A DNA stretch of 64,000 nt from Aquila chrysaetos chrysaetos (GCF_900496995.4 NC_044016.1:21990932-22054931), one strand, 5' to 3'. Numbered from the stretch's first letter, positions 49,601-61,851 are shown. Numbers and translations are program-made. The notes: generated by a model not told the origin, from the sequence alone.

Positions 49601-52600
49601 CACACAAGATTAAAACTGCCACACATGTTAGTCTGCCCTCCCTTCCTCAGCTGCACTTGCCTCCTCATCACTAACACTCGGTAGGGCAGTCACAGGAGGA
49701 TGCCACAGACATGGAATCACAGGATCATGGAGTGGTTGAGGTTGGAAGGGGCCTCTAGAGATCGTCTAGTCCAAGCCCCCTGCTCAAGCATGGTCACCTA
49801 GAGCAGGTTACCCAGGACTAGGTCCAGTCGAGTTTTTAATATCTCCAAGGATGGACCTTCCATAGTTGCTCTGGGCTTCTTGTTCCAGAGAACCACCCTC
49901 ATAGTGAGACAGTGTTTTCTTATGTTCAGACAGAATTGTGTTTCAATTTGTGCCCATTGCCTCTTGTCCTGTCACCAGGCACCACCGGGAAGAGCCTGGC
50001 TCTGTTGTCTTTACACCCTCCTTTCAAGTATTTATAAACATTGGTAAGACCCCCCTGAGCCTTCTTTTCTCCAGGCTGCTCCCTTCTCTCTTACGCTTTT
50101 GGTGCCTGGCCCCCAACAGCAGGAGGGTGCCCAGGAGGGGTACCAGCAGTGAGTGGGGGGCTGAGCGGCCAGCAGGGGCAAGCCTGTTCCCTTCTGCCCC
50201 ATCCCCTTTTCCCCCAGTCAGCGATTTGCCCTCTGCCTGCCCTTCCTATGCAACAGGGTCTCTTCCCCCTCCCCAGCCTGAATGGCCCCTGGCCTTTGAT
50301 GGGCGAAGGGAAAGCCTGCTGCTGCCTCCTGCACTGTGCTGGGCGCTCAGAGGTGCTAATCCCCTGTTTATGACCTCACACTCTGTTTCCATGGGGATGT
50401 CAGAGCGGTTTATGAACCTCGCATTAGCAAGCCATGGGGTTACCAGAGGCCATGGGGCTGTTGCTGGGAGAGCTTAGGTTGCAAGGCTGGAGGCGGCTGG
50501 AGACTCCTGCATTTCAGGTCTGACTCTCTGCAGTGGAGATTTGAGGCAAGCTCTTGGAAATGTCCCTTGGATGCTGACAGGCTGCGTACTGGCTGTCAGT
50601 GAGGATCAAATTAGAGGACTCTAAATTTGATGCAGCCCTGTAACCATCAGCTACTTCAAGTCTGAAAACTACTTCTTTCCTGTGTCTTACAGGTCTTTGG
50701 GATTCTTAAGTAGCTGTGTCTATCTAGCAGCTGTGGGGTGGAGCACATTGTCTGGTTAGCATTCACATAGCAACCCTGCATAACAGGTTGAGACAGGAAA
50801 TGGTAAATCTTGTGTCTTGCTGGCATCACACTAGGACTCCAGATCTAATGTCCTGACTCTTATAAATTGTTCCACAGACTTTTAGTGAGAACAAAGAACG
50901 GATGCCTCTGGATACATTCTACATGAAAGTAGGTGTGCTACACCTCTAAAATCAAGAGATTTAAATTGGAGATTACTATCCAAGCCCTCCCTATTGCATT
51001 ATTAGTCCCTCCCTATGCTGCCCTTGTTTTTCTCCTCCCAGCAAGGGAACGTAGCAAGCAGGATGGAAGCAGAGTTTAGAAAAAGAGAGCACAGCTGTTG
51101 CTGAGGAGATGGAACAGCACTGAAGTAGGCAAGCTTTGGGGTCTGGGTGGAGACGAGAATGGGATTGAAAGTTTTGGTGGTGGGGCTGGAACTAAACAAA
51201 TGAGTCCCAGAGCCAGGATAGAGCACAGTGGTACTTCAGGAGTGCTCTCCTGGTCCCTCATGATACTGTCTTCTCAGCCTGCTGGAAGGGGAATGCTCTG
51301 CGTGTTGGAGCCTTGTGAAATCTTGGCCATTGCGGTTCTGTGAGAGTTTTGACTGTGCATACCCCCACCTACATTTCCCGCATTGCTCTCTGGAACAGTA
51401 GCTGACACCACATAAGGCAGGAGATACAAATTGCTTCCTTCCTCTAGCCTGAAGGGAGGACTGAAGGGTACATGCTGAAGACATTCAACTAGTACTTATT
51501 TGGGGAATGAAGCCAAAGCTCTTACCAAAAGTTTCCCACATAAATGACTTGTCCAAGCTTACCTTGTCTTTGCCTCTGTACTTGTTTCTAAAGCTTTCTG
51601 TAAGTCTGTAGTAATTTGGGAACCACTCAACCTGTGGTGCTGCCAAATGCAAGTGAGCTGATGGGAGGACAGGGGCAGAATTGGGCTGGGACTTTTGAGT
51701 GGAACAAGCTGCCTTGTACAATGCCATGAGGACATGACCAGATCATTCTCTAATCCTGTCTAGCATAATATCAGGGCTACACACCTAACTTAGCCTGTTC
51801 CTTCACTGTGTTTGTGTTGTCTGGGTTTTTAAGTGCCAGTTCAAGAAGGGATCAACAGGATCTACAGAGAGCCTATTATAGCAGGCAGTACATTGCACAG
51901 TTAAGTAAGTGATGTATTTTCCAAATCCTTGAGCTTCAGCTCTTCTTGGGATCACTGTATTGGCTGTTCTAGTCATCTTCACCTCTCTGCTTAAATGAGA
52001 GGTAACAGTGCCTTTTTGCACTGCTGCCGTAGCTCTGGAATGCCAATGGGGAAAAACTGAGGTGCCTCATAATATGCTTGGGCCCCTTGTTAAAGCTCTT
52101 TCAAGAGAGGAACACAGGTAATGTACATTCTTTAACATCAGTTTAACCAGCCCTTGTGCTCTCCAGCTCTGCCTGCAGTGATGGCTGTTTCTGTGCTCCA
52201 CCAGTGGGTCTACTCTGAGTGTGGTGTTGAAATATGCCCTTCTGCACCCCATCCCCTCCAAAACAACCCTCACCACCCACAGTACAGGAGCAAACTGAAG
52301 TGCCCCTGTTTTAGATGCTGGAGCTATTGAATTGTCACCAGCTGCTTGAGGGACCTTTAATGTGATCTGTGAATGAACCAGGGATTCTGGCGCAGCAGCA
52401 TGCCCAGTGCTGTGCACTGATGCTTGCAAAGGTGAAAGAGGCGTCACTTTCTTGGCTCTGCAGGAGTCTGGTCCTCCTTGGTCAAAAGAAAGTAGTCATG
52501 CGGAAACAAGCCAGTGAACAGAGATGGAGACAAACTTCTATCAGGGCTGCAAACTGGTAGTTCTCACAGGTGGCTAGTAGTATCCAGTATACTGAGAATT

Positions 52601-55600
52601 TAGTCCATTCCCAGTCACATGTCCTCATTCCTGCTGTCTCTCCCCCTCACTCATCTGCACTTAATCTCTTGCCATCAGGAGCTTGCATTGCACATGGAAG
52701 AAAGCTTTGCTTACAGAAGACAGTTCCTGCTATACTGTTCTAAAATAGGAAGGTGCAAGGTGAAAAGAATAGACAGTGCACTGTAGAGGCATATAGTCTC
52801 TCTCAAGACTGACAATAAGCTTTGCCCTGCTGAAGGACAGCGTTTCTCTCAGAGTCTTATCTGTTCTTTTGTGTGTTCACCCCTTCTGCCCTGAAATTCC
52901 TTTCATTGCCCCCCTGTAAGCGATCTGTTGTCTAACTCTTCACTCTGAATTGAGAAATCTTTCACTTTTTTGAAGGAGGGATTTCTGAGAAGTCACTGTC
53001 TACTACAGATATTACTCTACATACTTCTATGAGGATTCCTACTATCTGGGGACAGAAAATCTTACACTGAGCTGAAGAATGTTTTGCTGATGGTAGAGCT
53101 CTTGACATTAGACTACACCATCAGCTGCTAGAGTGACAGTGTCTGGCAGGACCAAGATGAAAGCCTAAGCTAACCTTAGGGACTGATTCCGCTCACACCA
53201 CCAGAGATTGAAGGAGATTCATTGTGGGGAGTGTAACTTGAAGTGGGAGTCAGAGCCCAGCACCTCTGCTCTAATACAGACCTGAGCATTCACTTACTGC
53301 ATGTAGACTCTCTGGATGTTCTGTAGACTCAGAGCAGCAACCCCTGCCTGGCAGAAGTCTGGCAGATTACTTCATTTGGATGAGCAATCCCTTTCATTTC
53401 TCTCCAGTCTGGTAAAGTTCTGGTTGATGCTTCCTTTGGCCAGGCTTCTTCCAAGGTTGTGTCAGTATTTTTGAGAGCAGCTTCATCTGCTGCCAAAAGA
53501 GGGACAAACCAGCCTGATGAAAAACTGCTTTGTCTCTGTTCTTTGCCCCTGAGATGATATACAGGCCAGCTGCATAGGAGAAGCTCTGTGGCTCCTGGGC
53601 AAAGGTGCTAAGGAAGTACATAAAGACGGGCTGAGGAGCTGCGTTAATGTATACTTTTGAGAGCACCAGAAAAGCTGCTCCTCAGCTTTTCCTTGGCTGC
53701 ACGTGTGGCTGTCTTGGCCAGAATATTTGGCCCATGTCACGGTCACCCTGTTTAAAGTGAGCCTGCTTCAAATACAAAGTGTCTGGCATGCATTGGCTAT
53801 CACCTAGCTGAGATTAAAATGTAACATGCCACCGTATGGAACTATCAGCAAACTGTCTGGTTTTAACAAGGGTCAGGGGTGCTACCCTGCCATTGATCTA
53901 GTGATGTGAATTGTGGATTTATCATCCAGAAGCCCTCTGCCTGCTCTGCCCCTCCAGAATGTGCTCTTCTGGTGCTTGCTCAATGTTTTCCAAAAAGCAG
54001 AATCCTTGCTCTATTTTCTGAAGTGGTTTTATCGTCTCCGTTGTATGAACTTTGGACATTCCCTCCTATATGCCCCAGATTTCTCTGCAGAGAGGTAAGA
54101 ATTTCCCTGCTTTGCACTGGGTCACTTGGCAGCTGGCCTCCCACTACCCACCCCATCTCCTGATCCTGTTTCTACTACTGGAATGCAAGAGGAAGAGCAG
54201 AATGCTTTGGGAAGTAGCGGCCTGCAGATCCTGCCTTGTTCTCAGTCTCCAGCTGTCTAGCACAGTATGGGATCACCCATCCAGGATGTAATGTAACGTA
54301 GAGGAGGAGATTAGGAGCTGCAGAAGAAGGTATAACATGAAGGTGAAATGCCAGTTTGAGCCAAGCTGTGTGGTCCTGGGGGTGGTAGGAGACACATGAG
54401 AACACCTTGTGGTCAGAATTCAACTGGGCAGCACTCCGTAGCTCATTCTTCTACCCCCTGCAGTTGGGACACTATCCAGGTGAGACTTACCACGATATTT
54501 CTCATTTTTTGGACTTTAGTTCTTTGCCTTTTTGTTTTCTGCCTGATTTGTTTCTGACAACGATAGCTCGTGAATGTTACCACTTAACTGCTTTACTAGC
54601 TATGGGTGCTTTTGAAGAAATATGGCCATGGGAGTACCCACATCATCCATAAACTCCTGAGTCTACTGTCCTCCTCCTCTCTTCCATATCATTTGTCTGC
54701 ACAACTTGGACATGGAAAACCAATGAAGTTTACCCCCATCAATGCAGAATTACTCCCTACAGTTCATTTTCTCATGTTTGGCCCAGTCTGGGGCTTTCAC
54801 TGTTTGCAAGGGATGATTCCACAAGCAAACTTGTCTTGCAGCTGAGGATTGTTCCCTCATCCTCAGCCTGAATTCTCCCTTTCATAACTTCCTGCTGTTA
54901 TTTCTGCATCCATTTGTGCTCCAGCCTGGCATGCTCCAGTGAAGTGCTGCAGCAACAAAATATTTTCACTAGCCCATGTGGCCAAGGAAGTTCTCAGGGA
55001 TTTCACCAGCACCGTGCAGAGTGACAGACTGTTCTCATATTCCAGAGTCATGTGTGTGCAAGCCACCAGACACCAGAACCATTTGGGAAATGGTCAAGCA
55101 CAGCTGCAGAACAAACTTCTATCCTTGCTTTCAGGAATGGAAACCTGAATAGCTCAGCAGTTTTCTTTCCAGCATGGAGGTTGTTGCATGGATAGGGTGG
55201 ACTAACACTCTATCCAGAACAGTCACTGAGTTCAAGCCAGCATCTAGATGCTCTCTTAATGTGAATATAGCACTTATTTTCTTCTGGCAGGTCTAAAATA
55301 CTGGTTAAAGCACAACACTCTGAAGTTGTTCCCTTTCCAGAAGGACTAAGGGATGTCACAGGTTCCCCGAGTCTGGGCTCTGTCAGCAAGAGGTGCTATA
55401 GATCATGGAGTACTTGATTTTGAGTGCTCAGCTACCACTCCATTTTCAGCTTCCTACTGGAAGAACAGAACTTGGCACAGATAATATCCAAGTCAATCGC
55501 TCTTCCATCACCTGAACTGAAGAAGTTGCTATGTGTTAGGAAAGAGGCAGGTTCCACATGAACTCCTCATGAATTACAAAGTTCTCGGGCTCTGTAGACT

Positions 55601-58600
55601 CCTCTCGTCCCTGGGAGCAGAATCTGGTTTCACTATTGGCTTTTCACTCCAGCAGCATGTGGTTTCTCTAATCTGCATGGAAACTGTGCTGTGCATAGCA
55701 TGTGAATTCAAAAGCAAAGAGCCAGAGCGGCTGCAGGTGAGCAAAGCCAAGGGGTGTCACGGGAAGGGATGTGGCAGGGAGGAGGCAGTCTTGCCAGCAC
55801 TTTGATCGAGTGCTTCCTGCAGACTGTAGCCCTCTGCTTTCTGCTCTTAATCCAAACAAAAGCCAGACTGAAAAAGTTCAGTGAGGGTTCAGAAGTTCAG
55901 CCTTGAACTGCACCAACATGGCCTTTGCTTGGGCTGCATGCAGGACTGCAGTTGCCCCACAGGTATGTCCCACGGGTATATTCCCTTACCCAGCACATGG
56001 AAGCCCTGTGCCTGCTCCTAGGGGTTAAGTGGCAGCCTCTGACTGGAAGGGCTTTGGGGCCCTCCTGCCTACTGAATAAAATCCATGGAAACATGTGCCA
56101 CAGAGATTTCAGGCGATTGCAATGACTGCAGGTGACTAACCATAGTTGTTTCCATCCTGTTTATAGCTTGCCATTTCCCATCAGGAAAATCCCACCAAGA
56201 TTCCCATCACTTTATCCAAACTACTCATTTATGCAGCTGGAGTCTGGGGATTCTCGTTGTTCCCCAGGATCCTACCATACTCAAGGGGGCAAGCAGAGCC
56301 CCAAGGTGCATTGCCAGTCCCAGAGATTGGCAGTTCTGTCCCCTTTTGTCCAGAGTGAGAGCTCTGCATACTGAGATAACAGGAGACTGCGGACCAGCTG
56401 CATTTGGCATCCACATGGAAGTTCCATCCTGACAACACTCAGCTGGTTGAGAAAATTCAGACCATCTGCCAGTGTGTGTTTGTAGGTTGTTATAAAAACT
56501 CCCCAAGACAAACTGTGTGGTTGGATACAATGGAAAGTCAGGTGACTTGGCTAGAGGGGGTATACTACCTTACATGGACAGCAGAGTTTGCAGAAAAGTC
56601 CTGTGTGCTGGACTTTGAAGCTCTCATATGTGAGTTTTGTGGATTATTTTTACTCTCAGAAAAAAGATAATCTGTGAAATAGTACGAACTGGGGTTAGTC
56701 AAAGAGGAAAAGGAAAAAGGAACTTCAGACTTGACTGCTCCCAGGCATCAGGCTTCTGCCACTGCTGAACCAAGGTAAAAAAAAAAAAATTAAAAAAAGA
56801 GGCAGCAAACAAAATAGGACAAGTTTGAGTTTGGGACAAAGCAAGTATTAAAAGCGCTAAAAGCAAATGTGCTCCAGGAAGGGAAGGCATCCAAATGTCT
56901 GTTTCAGCTAACAATGAAAAGCCCCAGCCTGCAGTCCCCAAAGGAAGCCAAAAGCCTGGACCAGAGGGCTGGATTAGACCTGCTCAAAAGAGAAATAACA
57001 AAAGCTTTAAAATCAGGCCATTACTAAATCCTCCTTCCTATGCAGAATTGGGGTGTGCACTTCCAGCCCCCCGGCCCCAGAAACAGAGGGATTTCTTAAA
57101 AAGCCACTGTCTGTTTAAACCTGCACACAGCATTGATGTGTATCTCACATTCACGCATTCACTTCTCTCCCAGTGAGATCATTTATTATCACGGGAGCAC
57201 TTTCCCGTAAGCATCTGGACACATGACCAGAACTGCACTTGGCACAGTGATGCATTAAAACAATTTGGGATTTTTCTCCTCCTTTGCTGTAAGTGCAGTC
57301 TTGCAATACCAAAACTTGTGCTACAGACCTCCCCCTGCAGCAAGGGGAATATGAAAAGAAGGACCTAGCTCCATGTGCCCATCTAATATCCCTACCGCTT
57401 CTCCCAAAGGAGCTGCCTTGCCATGGTTCTTTGCCAGATTCCAAACTGATGACCTGCGTTTGGTCTCTCTGAACTCCCCTTGCATGTGAAATTAGAGACA
57501 GGAGAGTCTCTCCTACTTCCTGTCCTGATGTTGTTATGTAAGGGATTCCACTAATGCACTAGCATAACATTAAAGGTCAAAAGGGGCCAATTTAATGCAC
57601 ACATAGAACAAGTGGCTGGATCTTGCTCTATGCTGTCTCCCAGATCCCTCCTGCTGTTGCTTCTAGGTGTTTTAACTATCATAAACTCCTCGAAGCAAAA
57701 GCAAAGCATTTTGGAAATGGCTTCATTTCAGTGGCAGGAACCTCCAAATGTGATTCATTTTTCAATTTGTGCTGTTCAGGATTGCTGAGGAAGAAAAGTG
57801 CTAGGAAAACAGGCTGCTGTTATATAGTCTGTAGCTGCCTGGCATAGCAAGCTTTCTTTGTAGTTCTCTGGAATGTGCCAAATGCCTTGAAACAAATGCA
57901 TTACATGGTCTCTGTCCAAAGTTCTTAATATCTCAAATTTGTACAATGCAAATAAAAGGTAACAAAGCTGTTTGGGGAGAGGATGACTGATGGAGGTTAC
58001 ATTAAGACTATGGGATTACTCAACAGAGGCATGCAAACATCGCTGCACAAAGTTTATCAGTCTGTTCCAAATTCTAATTTGTTGGAGCATTGTTTGTGCA
58101 GATTATGCTAGGGTTTTACTTTGGATCTTTATTGTCTGAAAAGACTCCTCTTTCTCTAAGGACCTCTATTCCCCTCTCTACTGGTAGCAACAGATTTAAA
58201 GCCTAACAAAACTCCAGGCCACCCAGCCACAGGGTAAGATTTCCAGTAACTGATTCTGGATCTGAAATCCCCTGCTTGTTTGCAAAGCCAAGTCTAAAAC
58301 TTCAAATGGTAAAAAAGCAGAGGGTATTTGCCAGACATAGCTCTTCACAGAGATTTGTAGTTGTGATGATAATTGCATTCTAGTACCTCTTACACTGTAA
58401 GTTCTGACATCCTGCACCAGTAAGCTGCAATAGTATTATACAGAGAACACTAAAGCAAATTTGGACATATGAAAATACAAGACTAGGCCAGAAACCCATC
58501 CCATGCAGAATCGATTATCCACCAAAAGTAAATTAATCCCTTTTTAGAGACTTTATTTCTCACAGAGTTTAGCCTTTGTAATTAGTTTACCTTATTGAGG

Positions 58601-59125
58601 CCAGCTGTTGAAATAACACATCCCATAGAGGCTGGATGCATTCAGTCTTCGACTTAGTTGCAATGAAGTGATTTGGCACTCCAGTTTAGCTACAGGTGGA
58701 CAACTTGCCAGCAGCCTGGAGACTACACCTGATTTGTTTTGTGAGACTGGAAGTCAAGCAGGTGCCAGTGGGTTCAGTACAGAGGTACAGCTTAGAAGTT
58801 CCAAAACAAACAAAAATTCCTTTCTCATGGTCCCTTCTGAATTGAGGGAGCTCTGCTCATGGTTATTCCTTTTATAAAGAGGCATGTGGGGAGGCAAAGG
58901 CAACAGTGCCTGCTCCTGCTTCAGCTGGAACCTTTTCTCACTGATCAGTCTCAAACTGAAATGTGTTTGTGTTTTGACAGGTATCTGACCCGCTGGTCCA
59001 TCAGATCAGCAAAGCCCATCTGGAGGAGGGGCCCTAAGTGGTGCAAAAAACCCATGCCAGTCGGACACCCTTTGCTGAAGGATAATGTCAAGTATACACA
59101 CAAGCCTCTCTATTTAAACCACTAG
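37514..59125 (+). CDS. MRPS18A: Mitochondrial ribosomal protein mL66 (MRPS18A), six exons
   Basis: The spliced product is a bS18-family protein of the mitochondrial ribosome. Despite the S18A name, structures place it in the large subunit as mL66. Coding exons are 37514-37613, 37796-37827, 41324-41428, 48389-48512, 49331-49397 and 58981-59125, 573 nt in all, giving 190 residues (human 196). Every intron has GT and AG ends and the frame is kept throughout. Residues 1 to about 33 are rich in Arg and Leu without acidic residues until the end, as in a mitochondrial targeting peptide. The family core begins near residue 45 with IEGRI, followed by [20 protein letters not shown] (about 56-75) with the CPIC pair at 65 and 68, then [10 protein letters not shown] (80-89), [12 protein letters not shown] (92-103) and EEHRKI. 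The C-terminal YLTRW and KDNVKY segments are conserved. The ATG was chosen because it has A at -3 and G at +4 and fits the homologue length. Cys103 and His107 could complete a metal site with Cys65 and Cys68 (inference). The frame has no break. Confidence 0.97.
37614..37795 (+). other. MRPS18A intron 1 (182 nt) with C22 and T21 runs
   Basis: A very short intron, phase 1, ending in GCAG. It contains a run of 22 C at 37698-37719 and a run of 21 T at 37771-37791 directly before the acceptor. The T run serves as the polypyrimidine tract. Both homopolymers are likely to vary in length and to be hard to sequence. Confidence 0.85.
37796..37827 (+). CDS. MRPS18A: MRPS18A coding exon 2, 32-nt microexon
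   Basis: Encodes [11 protein letters not shown] when joined to the last base of exon 1; this lines up with the VVE-TxEG-TT segment of the vertebrate protein. The donor is GTAAGT. At 32 nt it is not a multiple of three, so skipping it would shift the frame. Confidence 0.9.
37828..41323 (+). other. MRPS18A intron 2
   Basis: About 3.5 kb, phase 0. It begins with another C-rich patch (about 37918-37943) and contains an A/C-rich simple sequence near 40741-40790. Nothing resembling a nested gene or snoRNA was confirmed; one TGATGA near 38900 with a CTGA 45 nt later lacks a terminal stem. Confidence 0.85.
41324..41428 (+). CDS. MRPS18A: MRPS18A coding exon 3
   Basis: Thirty-five whole codons (residues 45-79) that carry the most characteristic part of the family: the proline-rich PNPPNPSGQ stretch and the CPICRW motif with its paired cysteines. 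The acceptor is TTTCCTAG and the donor GTAAGT. Confidence 0.97.
41429..48388 (+). other. MRPS18A intron 3
   Basis: About 7 kb, phase 0. It holds an A/C-rich patch near 46754-46790 and the Maf/CRE-like palindrome at 47364-47381. No exon or transposable element was recognised in the rest. Confidence 0.85.
47364..47381. promoter_or_regulatory. Near-consensus Maf recognition element (C-MARE)
   Basis: TATGCTGATGTCAGCATA is a perfect inverted repeat with 8-bp arms and a TG centre. Its inner 14 bases TGCTGATGTCAGCA (47366-47379) differ from the CRE-type Maf element TGCTGACGTCAGCA by one base. Both TGC/GCA flanks that give Maf specificity are present. Use as an enhancer site is inferred. Confidence 0.45.
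48389..48512 (+). CDS. MRPS18A: MRPS18A coding exon 4
   Basis: Forty-one codons (residues 80-120) plus one base. It encodes [22 protein letters not shown] and the EEHRKI helix leading to QMAHRA, the core of the bS18 fold. The acceptor is CTCCCTCAG and the donor GTACGT. Confidence 0.97.
48513..49330 (+). other. MRPS18A intron 4
   Basis: About 0.8 kb, phase 1, unique-looking sequence. The acceptor has a good pyrimidine tract (TTTCTTTTTCTGTTTCAG). Confidence 0.9.
49331..49397 (+). CDS. MRPS18A: MRPS18A coding exon 5
   Basis: Encodes [22 protein letters not shown] (with the split Gly codon) and two bases of the next Arg codon. This proline- and lysine-rich linker matches the vertebrate protein. 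The donor is GTGAAT. Confidence 0.95.
49398..58980 (+). other. MRPS18A intron 5
   Basis: About 9.6 kb, phase 2, the largest intron. It contains the CR1 fragment at about 49711-50092, a GC-rich patch at about 50110-50470, an A-rich tract near 56777-56800, and two intronic AATAAA hexamers (near 56074 and 57951) that are not near an exon. No nested gene was recognised. Confidence 0.85.
49711..50092 (-). mobile_element. CR1 LINE fragment, 3' end at left
   Basis: The left end, with GGAATCACAGGATCATGG and then GGTTGAGGTTGGAAGGGGCC, is the complement of the CR1 3' end. The body follows the CR1 order through a segment like TTGTCCTGTCACCAGGCACC to CTTTTCTCCAGGCTGCTCCC. It is more diverged than the copy at 1208-1905 and the octamers are mutated, so it is older. 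The reading frame is broken. It lies antisense inside intron 5 of MRPS18A. The right edge is approximate. Confidence 0.9.
58981..59125 (+). CDS. MRPS18A: MRPS18A coding exon 6 with stop
   Basis: Completes the split Arg codon and encodes [18 protein letters not shown] and then [15 protein letters not shown], ending in TAG at 59123-59125. The basic C-terminal tail is typical of mL66. The acceptor is TTGTGTTTTGACAG. Confidence 0.97.
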
Positions 59126-60950
59126 GGGCTGGGACTGGCATAGTCAGTAAGCACAGCTGTTTTCCACTGTTCTGCTTTTTTTGCAAGTTTGTCAGTATCT
59201 CCAATTTTCTTATTCCAAAACTGTCATTAGTACTCTGTATTGCCTCCAGTGAGTAAGCTGCGATCTGCTCCTCTAGGAGAATACAAGATTCAGCAAAGCA
59301 AAGTTCAATGTGCAGAATGATTTGGAGAAAGCAGGGGGCAAAGACTTTTACCTCAAAGCCAGAAAGGATGTGAAGGCTTTTGTTTCATTATGGTCCACAA
59401 TTGGGTTGGAAAAGGATGTTTCCTTCTTTTGCCAGCAATGAATGGTGATTCCCCATTAACGTGTGTTTCAACTCGGATTTGCCTCACTTGGGCTTTTGTA
59501 CCTGTGACACTGATGGAAGAGAAAGTCTCCTGCAGCACTGTTTCCTTGGCAATAACAGAAATTGTTAATGACTACTGAAATTATTTTTTTAATAATAATT
59601 TGCAGCAGAACACCTGTGGCAGTGGTAGACAGGCATGTGTGTGTCCTACATGCCCCCTTACAGATTCCTGGCTTGTGCTTCACTCCTGGATCTAGCAAAT
59701 ACAGAATGTTGACATTCTTGATGACTTGGCCTGTTCTTTTCCCCTTGCAACTACATTTGCCATAAGTCTTCCATGTCAGTGATATGGCTGCTTCCTGAGA
59801 TAGTTTGAGGCTGATAGATGTGTGTAATTTTCCACCCTGTAACTAAAAGGTGGCACCATTTCTCTCCCTGTACAGTACATGTATGCATCTTCCACCTACT
59901 GACCACTGCTACTTGAGAAGTGCTACTTATGGGCCTGGTATGAAAGGCTCATTACATTTATCAGGGTCATTATTGCTTTGCCCCTTTTATTTGCTATTTA
60001 TCTGGGGGGTACAAATCAACAGGTTTTTTATGTACTACTGTGCTCTTAACCTTGTACTGCTTTCATCAGAATCACCTGCTAATACCTATCGGCATGAACA
60101 GGAACAAAGGGTAAGGATACCCTGGTATTACCCAGGAAATCAAGGTAGATTATAATGGTTCTTTTTAGCCTTACTTTGTGAAATGGAAGCCGTACATTCA
60201 GCCCCTTGAGCTGGCCAAGATCTTTTTGCTTTGGGAGACAGAGCCAAGACTTCATTAACTATACTGAGATAAAATCTCTGGCTGACCATCTCTATTTTAT
60301 GAAGCTTTGAAACCTACAGCCCTTCAGAAAGGAAAAGATTTTTCTTTCTCCTCCTATGTACAGAAGTTACTATGTCTTCTAGCTCAGGTAGCTTGGCTTA
60401 GTGAGCTTTACTAATGGAAAAGTCATGGGATTAAACCACTGCCTTGAGATGAACCTGAATGAGCACATTTTGCAAAAGACCAGGTGATGCCCATGGTTAA
60501 TTTTTTTCTACAGTTTAGTGCCAATAGCTGGAAAGACCCCTCTAATTTTGGTGAAACCTAACATCTGAAAAACAAAATACTCTCCTGTCTTTGATATGCC
60601 TTTCCAGAGCTCAAGGTTTAGTACAGATCCTTTACAGTATGCATCAGCTTTCTACTCTGACTCCAACTCTGGTTTTGTTTGTCATTCATGGGTGACAGCA
60701 GGCATTCATTCATGTTGCCTCCACATTAGTTTTTGTGTAAGCATGGTGTCTTTGTAATCAGACAGATGGCCTAGGTTTGATTTCTGACCTAGGGCTTTGC
60801 CTGTCATGGAAGAAAATGCCATTGGTTACTATCTAAACTATACAGTGACATATTACAGGGAATTCAATCTGGAGTTGAGTGAGGATTGCACACAGTGAAG
60901 TCCTAGGAAAAGAATCAGGGCCAGAGCCCAGGCACAAAAGAATCCTGCTC
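59126..60950 (+). other. MRPS18A 3' UTR and convergent intergenic gap
   Basis: The region between the MRPS18A stop and the RSPH9 polyadenylation signal. I see no AATAAA on the plus strand here. The nearest candidates are AATACA variants (about 59279 and 59695), GATAAA at 60268 and ATTAAA at 60430-60435, so the 3' end of the MRPS18A message cannot be fixed from sequence. Confidence 0.6.
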
Positions 60951-60971
60951 AAAGTGCAGAGGCTTCACACA

Positions 60972-60977
60972 TTTATT
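60972..60977 (-). terminator. RSPH9: RSPH9 polyadenylation signal
   Basis: TTTATT on the plus strand reads AATAAA on the minus strand, 75 bases past the RSPH9 stop codon. Cleavage would be expected 10-30 bases further left. It implies a very short 3' UTR. Confidence 0.75.
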
Positions 60978-61051
60978 AGAACAAGCAGTAAACAAAAACC
61001 TCCTAAGTATAAAATCTAAACATTCTCGAGTCCTCATCCCAGACAGGGTAG

Positions 61052-61212
61052 TCACAGCATGAAGGGCAGATCAAAGTTCTTCTCGCCAGTGCCAAAGTAG
61101 ATATAGCCATATTGCTTGGTCACTGGGACATGGTAGAATGTCAGTCCCAGCCACAGCAGGCTCCGCAGCACCACCACAGTGTCTCCCTTCTCTAGCTGGA
61201 CAGTCCAGGAGC
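61052..61212 (-). CDS. RSPH9: Radial spoke head protein 9 homologue (RSPH9), last coding exon
   Basis: RSPH9 is a component of the radial spoke head in motile cilia and flagella; human mutations cause primary ciliary dyskinesia. This exon encodes the last 53 residues plus two bases of a split Gly codon. Readable in order are SWTVQLEKGDTVVVLRSLLW, LGLTFYHVPVTKQYGY and IYFGTGEKNFDLPFML, then TGA at 61054-61052. These match the conserved C-terminus of vertebrate RSPH9, including the GTGEKN segment and final FML. The acceptor is TTCTCACACAG just before the exon on the minus strand (phase 1). Earlier exons were not found up to 64,000, so the gene continues past the right edge with an intron of at least 2.8 kb. 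It faces MRPS18A tail to tail. Confidence 0.96.
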
Positions 61213-61851
61213 CTGTGTGAGAACACATGCTAATGAGTCACTGGAACAGAGAAAGAGGCAGCATTCCTGGAGCAAGCTGTCCCTAAGCTGAGAGAAAGAC
61301 TGCAGCAGGTTCTGCCTGACCAGTTAACAGCGCACAAGGCTGCACTGGTGTTTGTGACACCTGAAAGAGGGAACTCAGGGAGACCAGAAACCTTGATGCC
61401 CTTTTTTCTTTTGTCAATTCAGCATTATGTACTGCCCTCATTTCCAGATGTCTGAGTCTAGGTTCACACAGTAGCCTATTCCCATAGCTATGATGGTGAT
61501 CTCATACGCATCACAGGAAGAGACCCCTATAGCTCCAGACTTGTATACTTGATCCCTAGGAGAGGCTACAGCTATTCTTGGCTGCTTCTGAGTGGGCAGC
61601 AGTTACTCTTAACAAGCTCTGCCACCTACTTGGCCTAGCTAATAGCTATAGAGACCCAAGAGTAGCTATAGCAATCCTGCATATGTATAAAATTTCTTCT
61701 TAAAATAAACTTGTAGCATTAGCAGTGGGAAGAGGAAGGCAGCACTTTCTGTTCCAGGGAAGACTGGTTTCCCTGATGCAGCAACTGGGAAAGAGGAAGA
61801 AGTGAAAAGCAGGGTATTTCCTATCTGAGAGAAATTTACAGAAAAGGTTAA

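Noticed and set aside
59029..59040. GC-rich word in exon 6 resembling a CTCF core
   Set aside because: Partial match only and inside coding sequence that explains its conservation.
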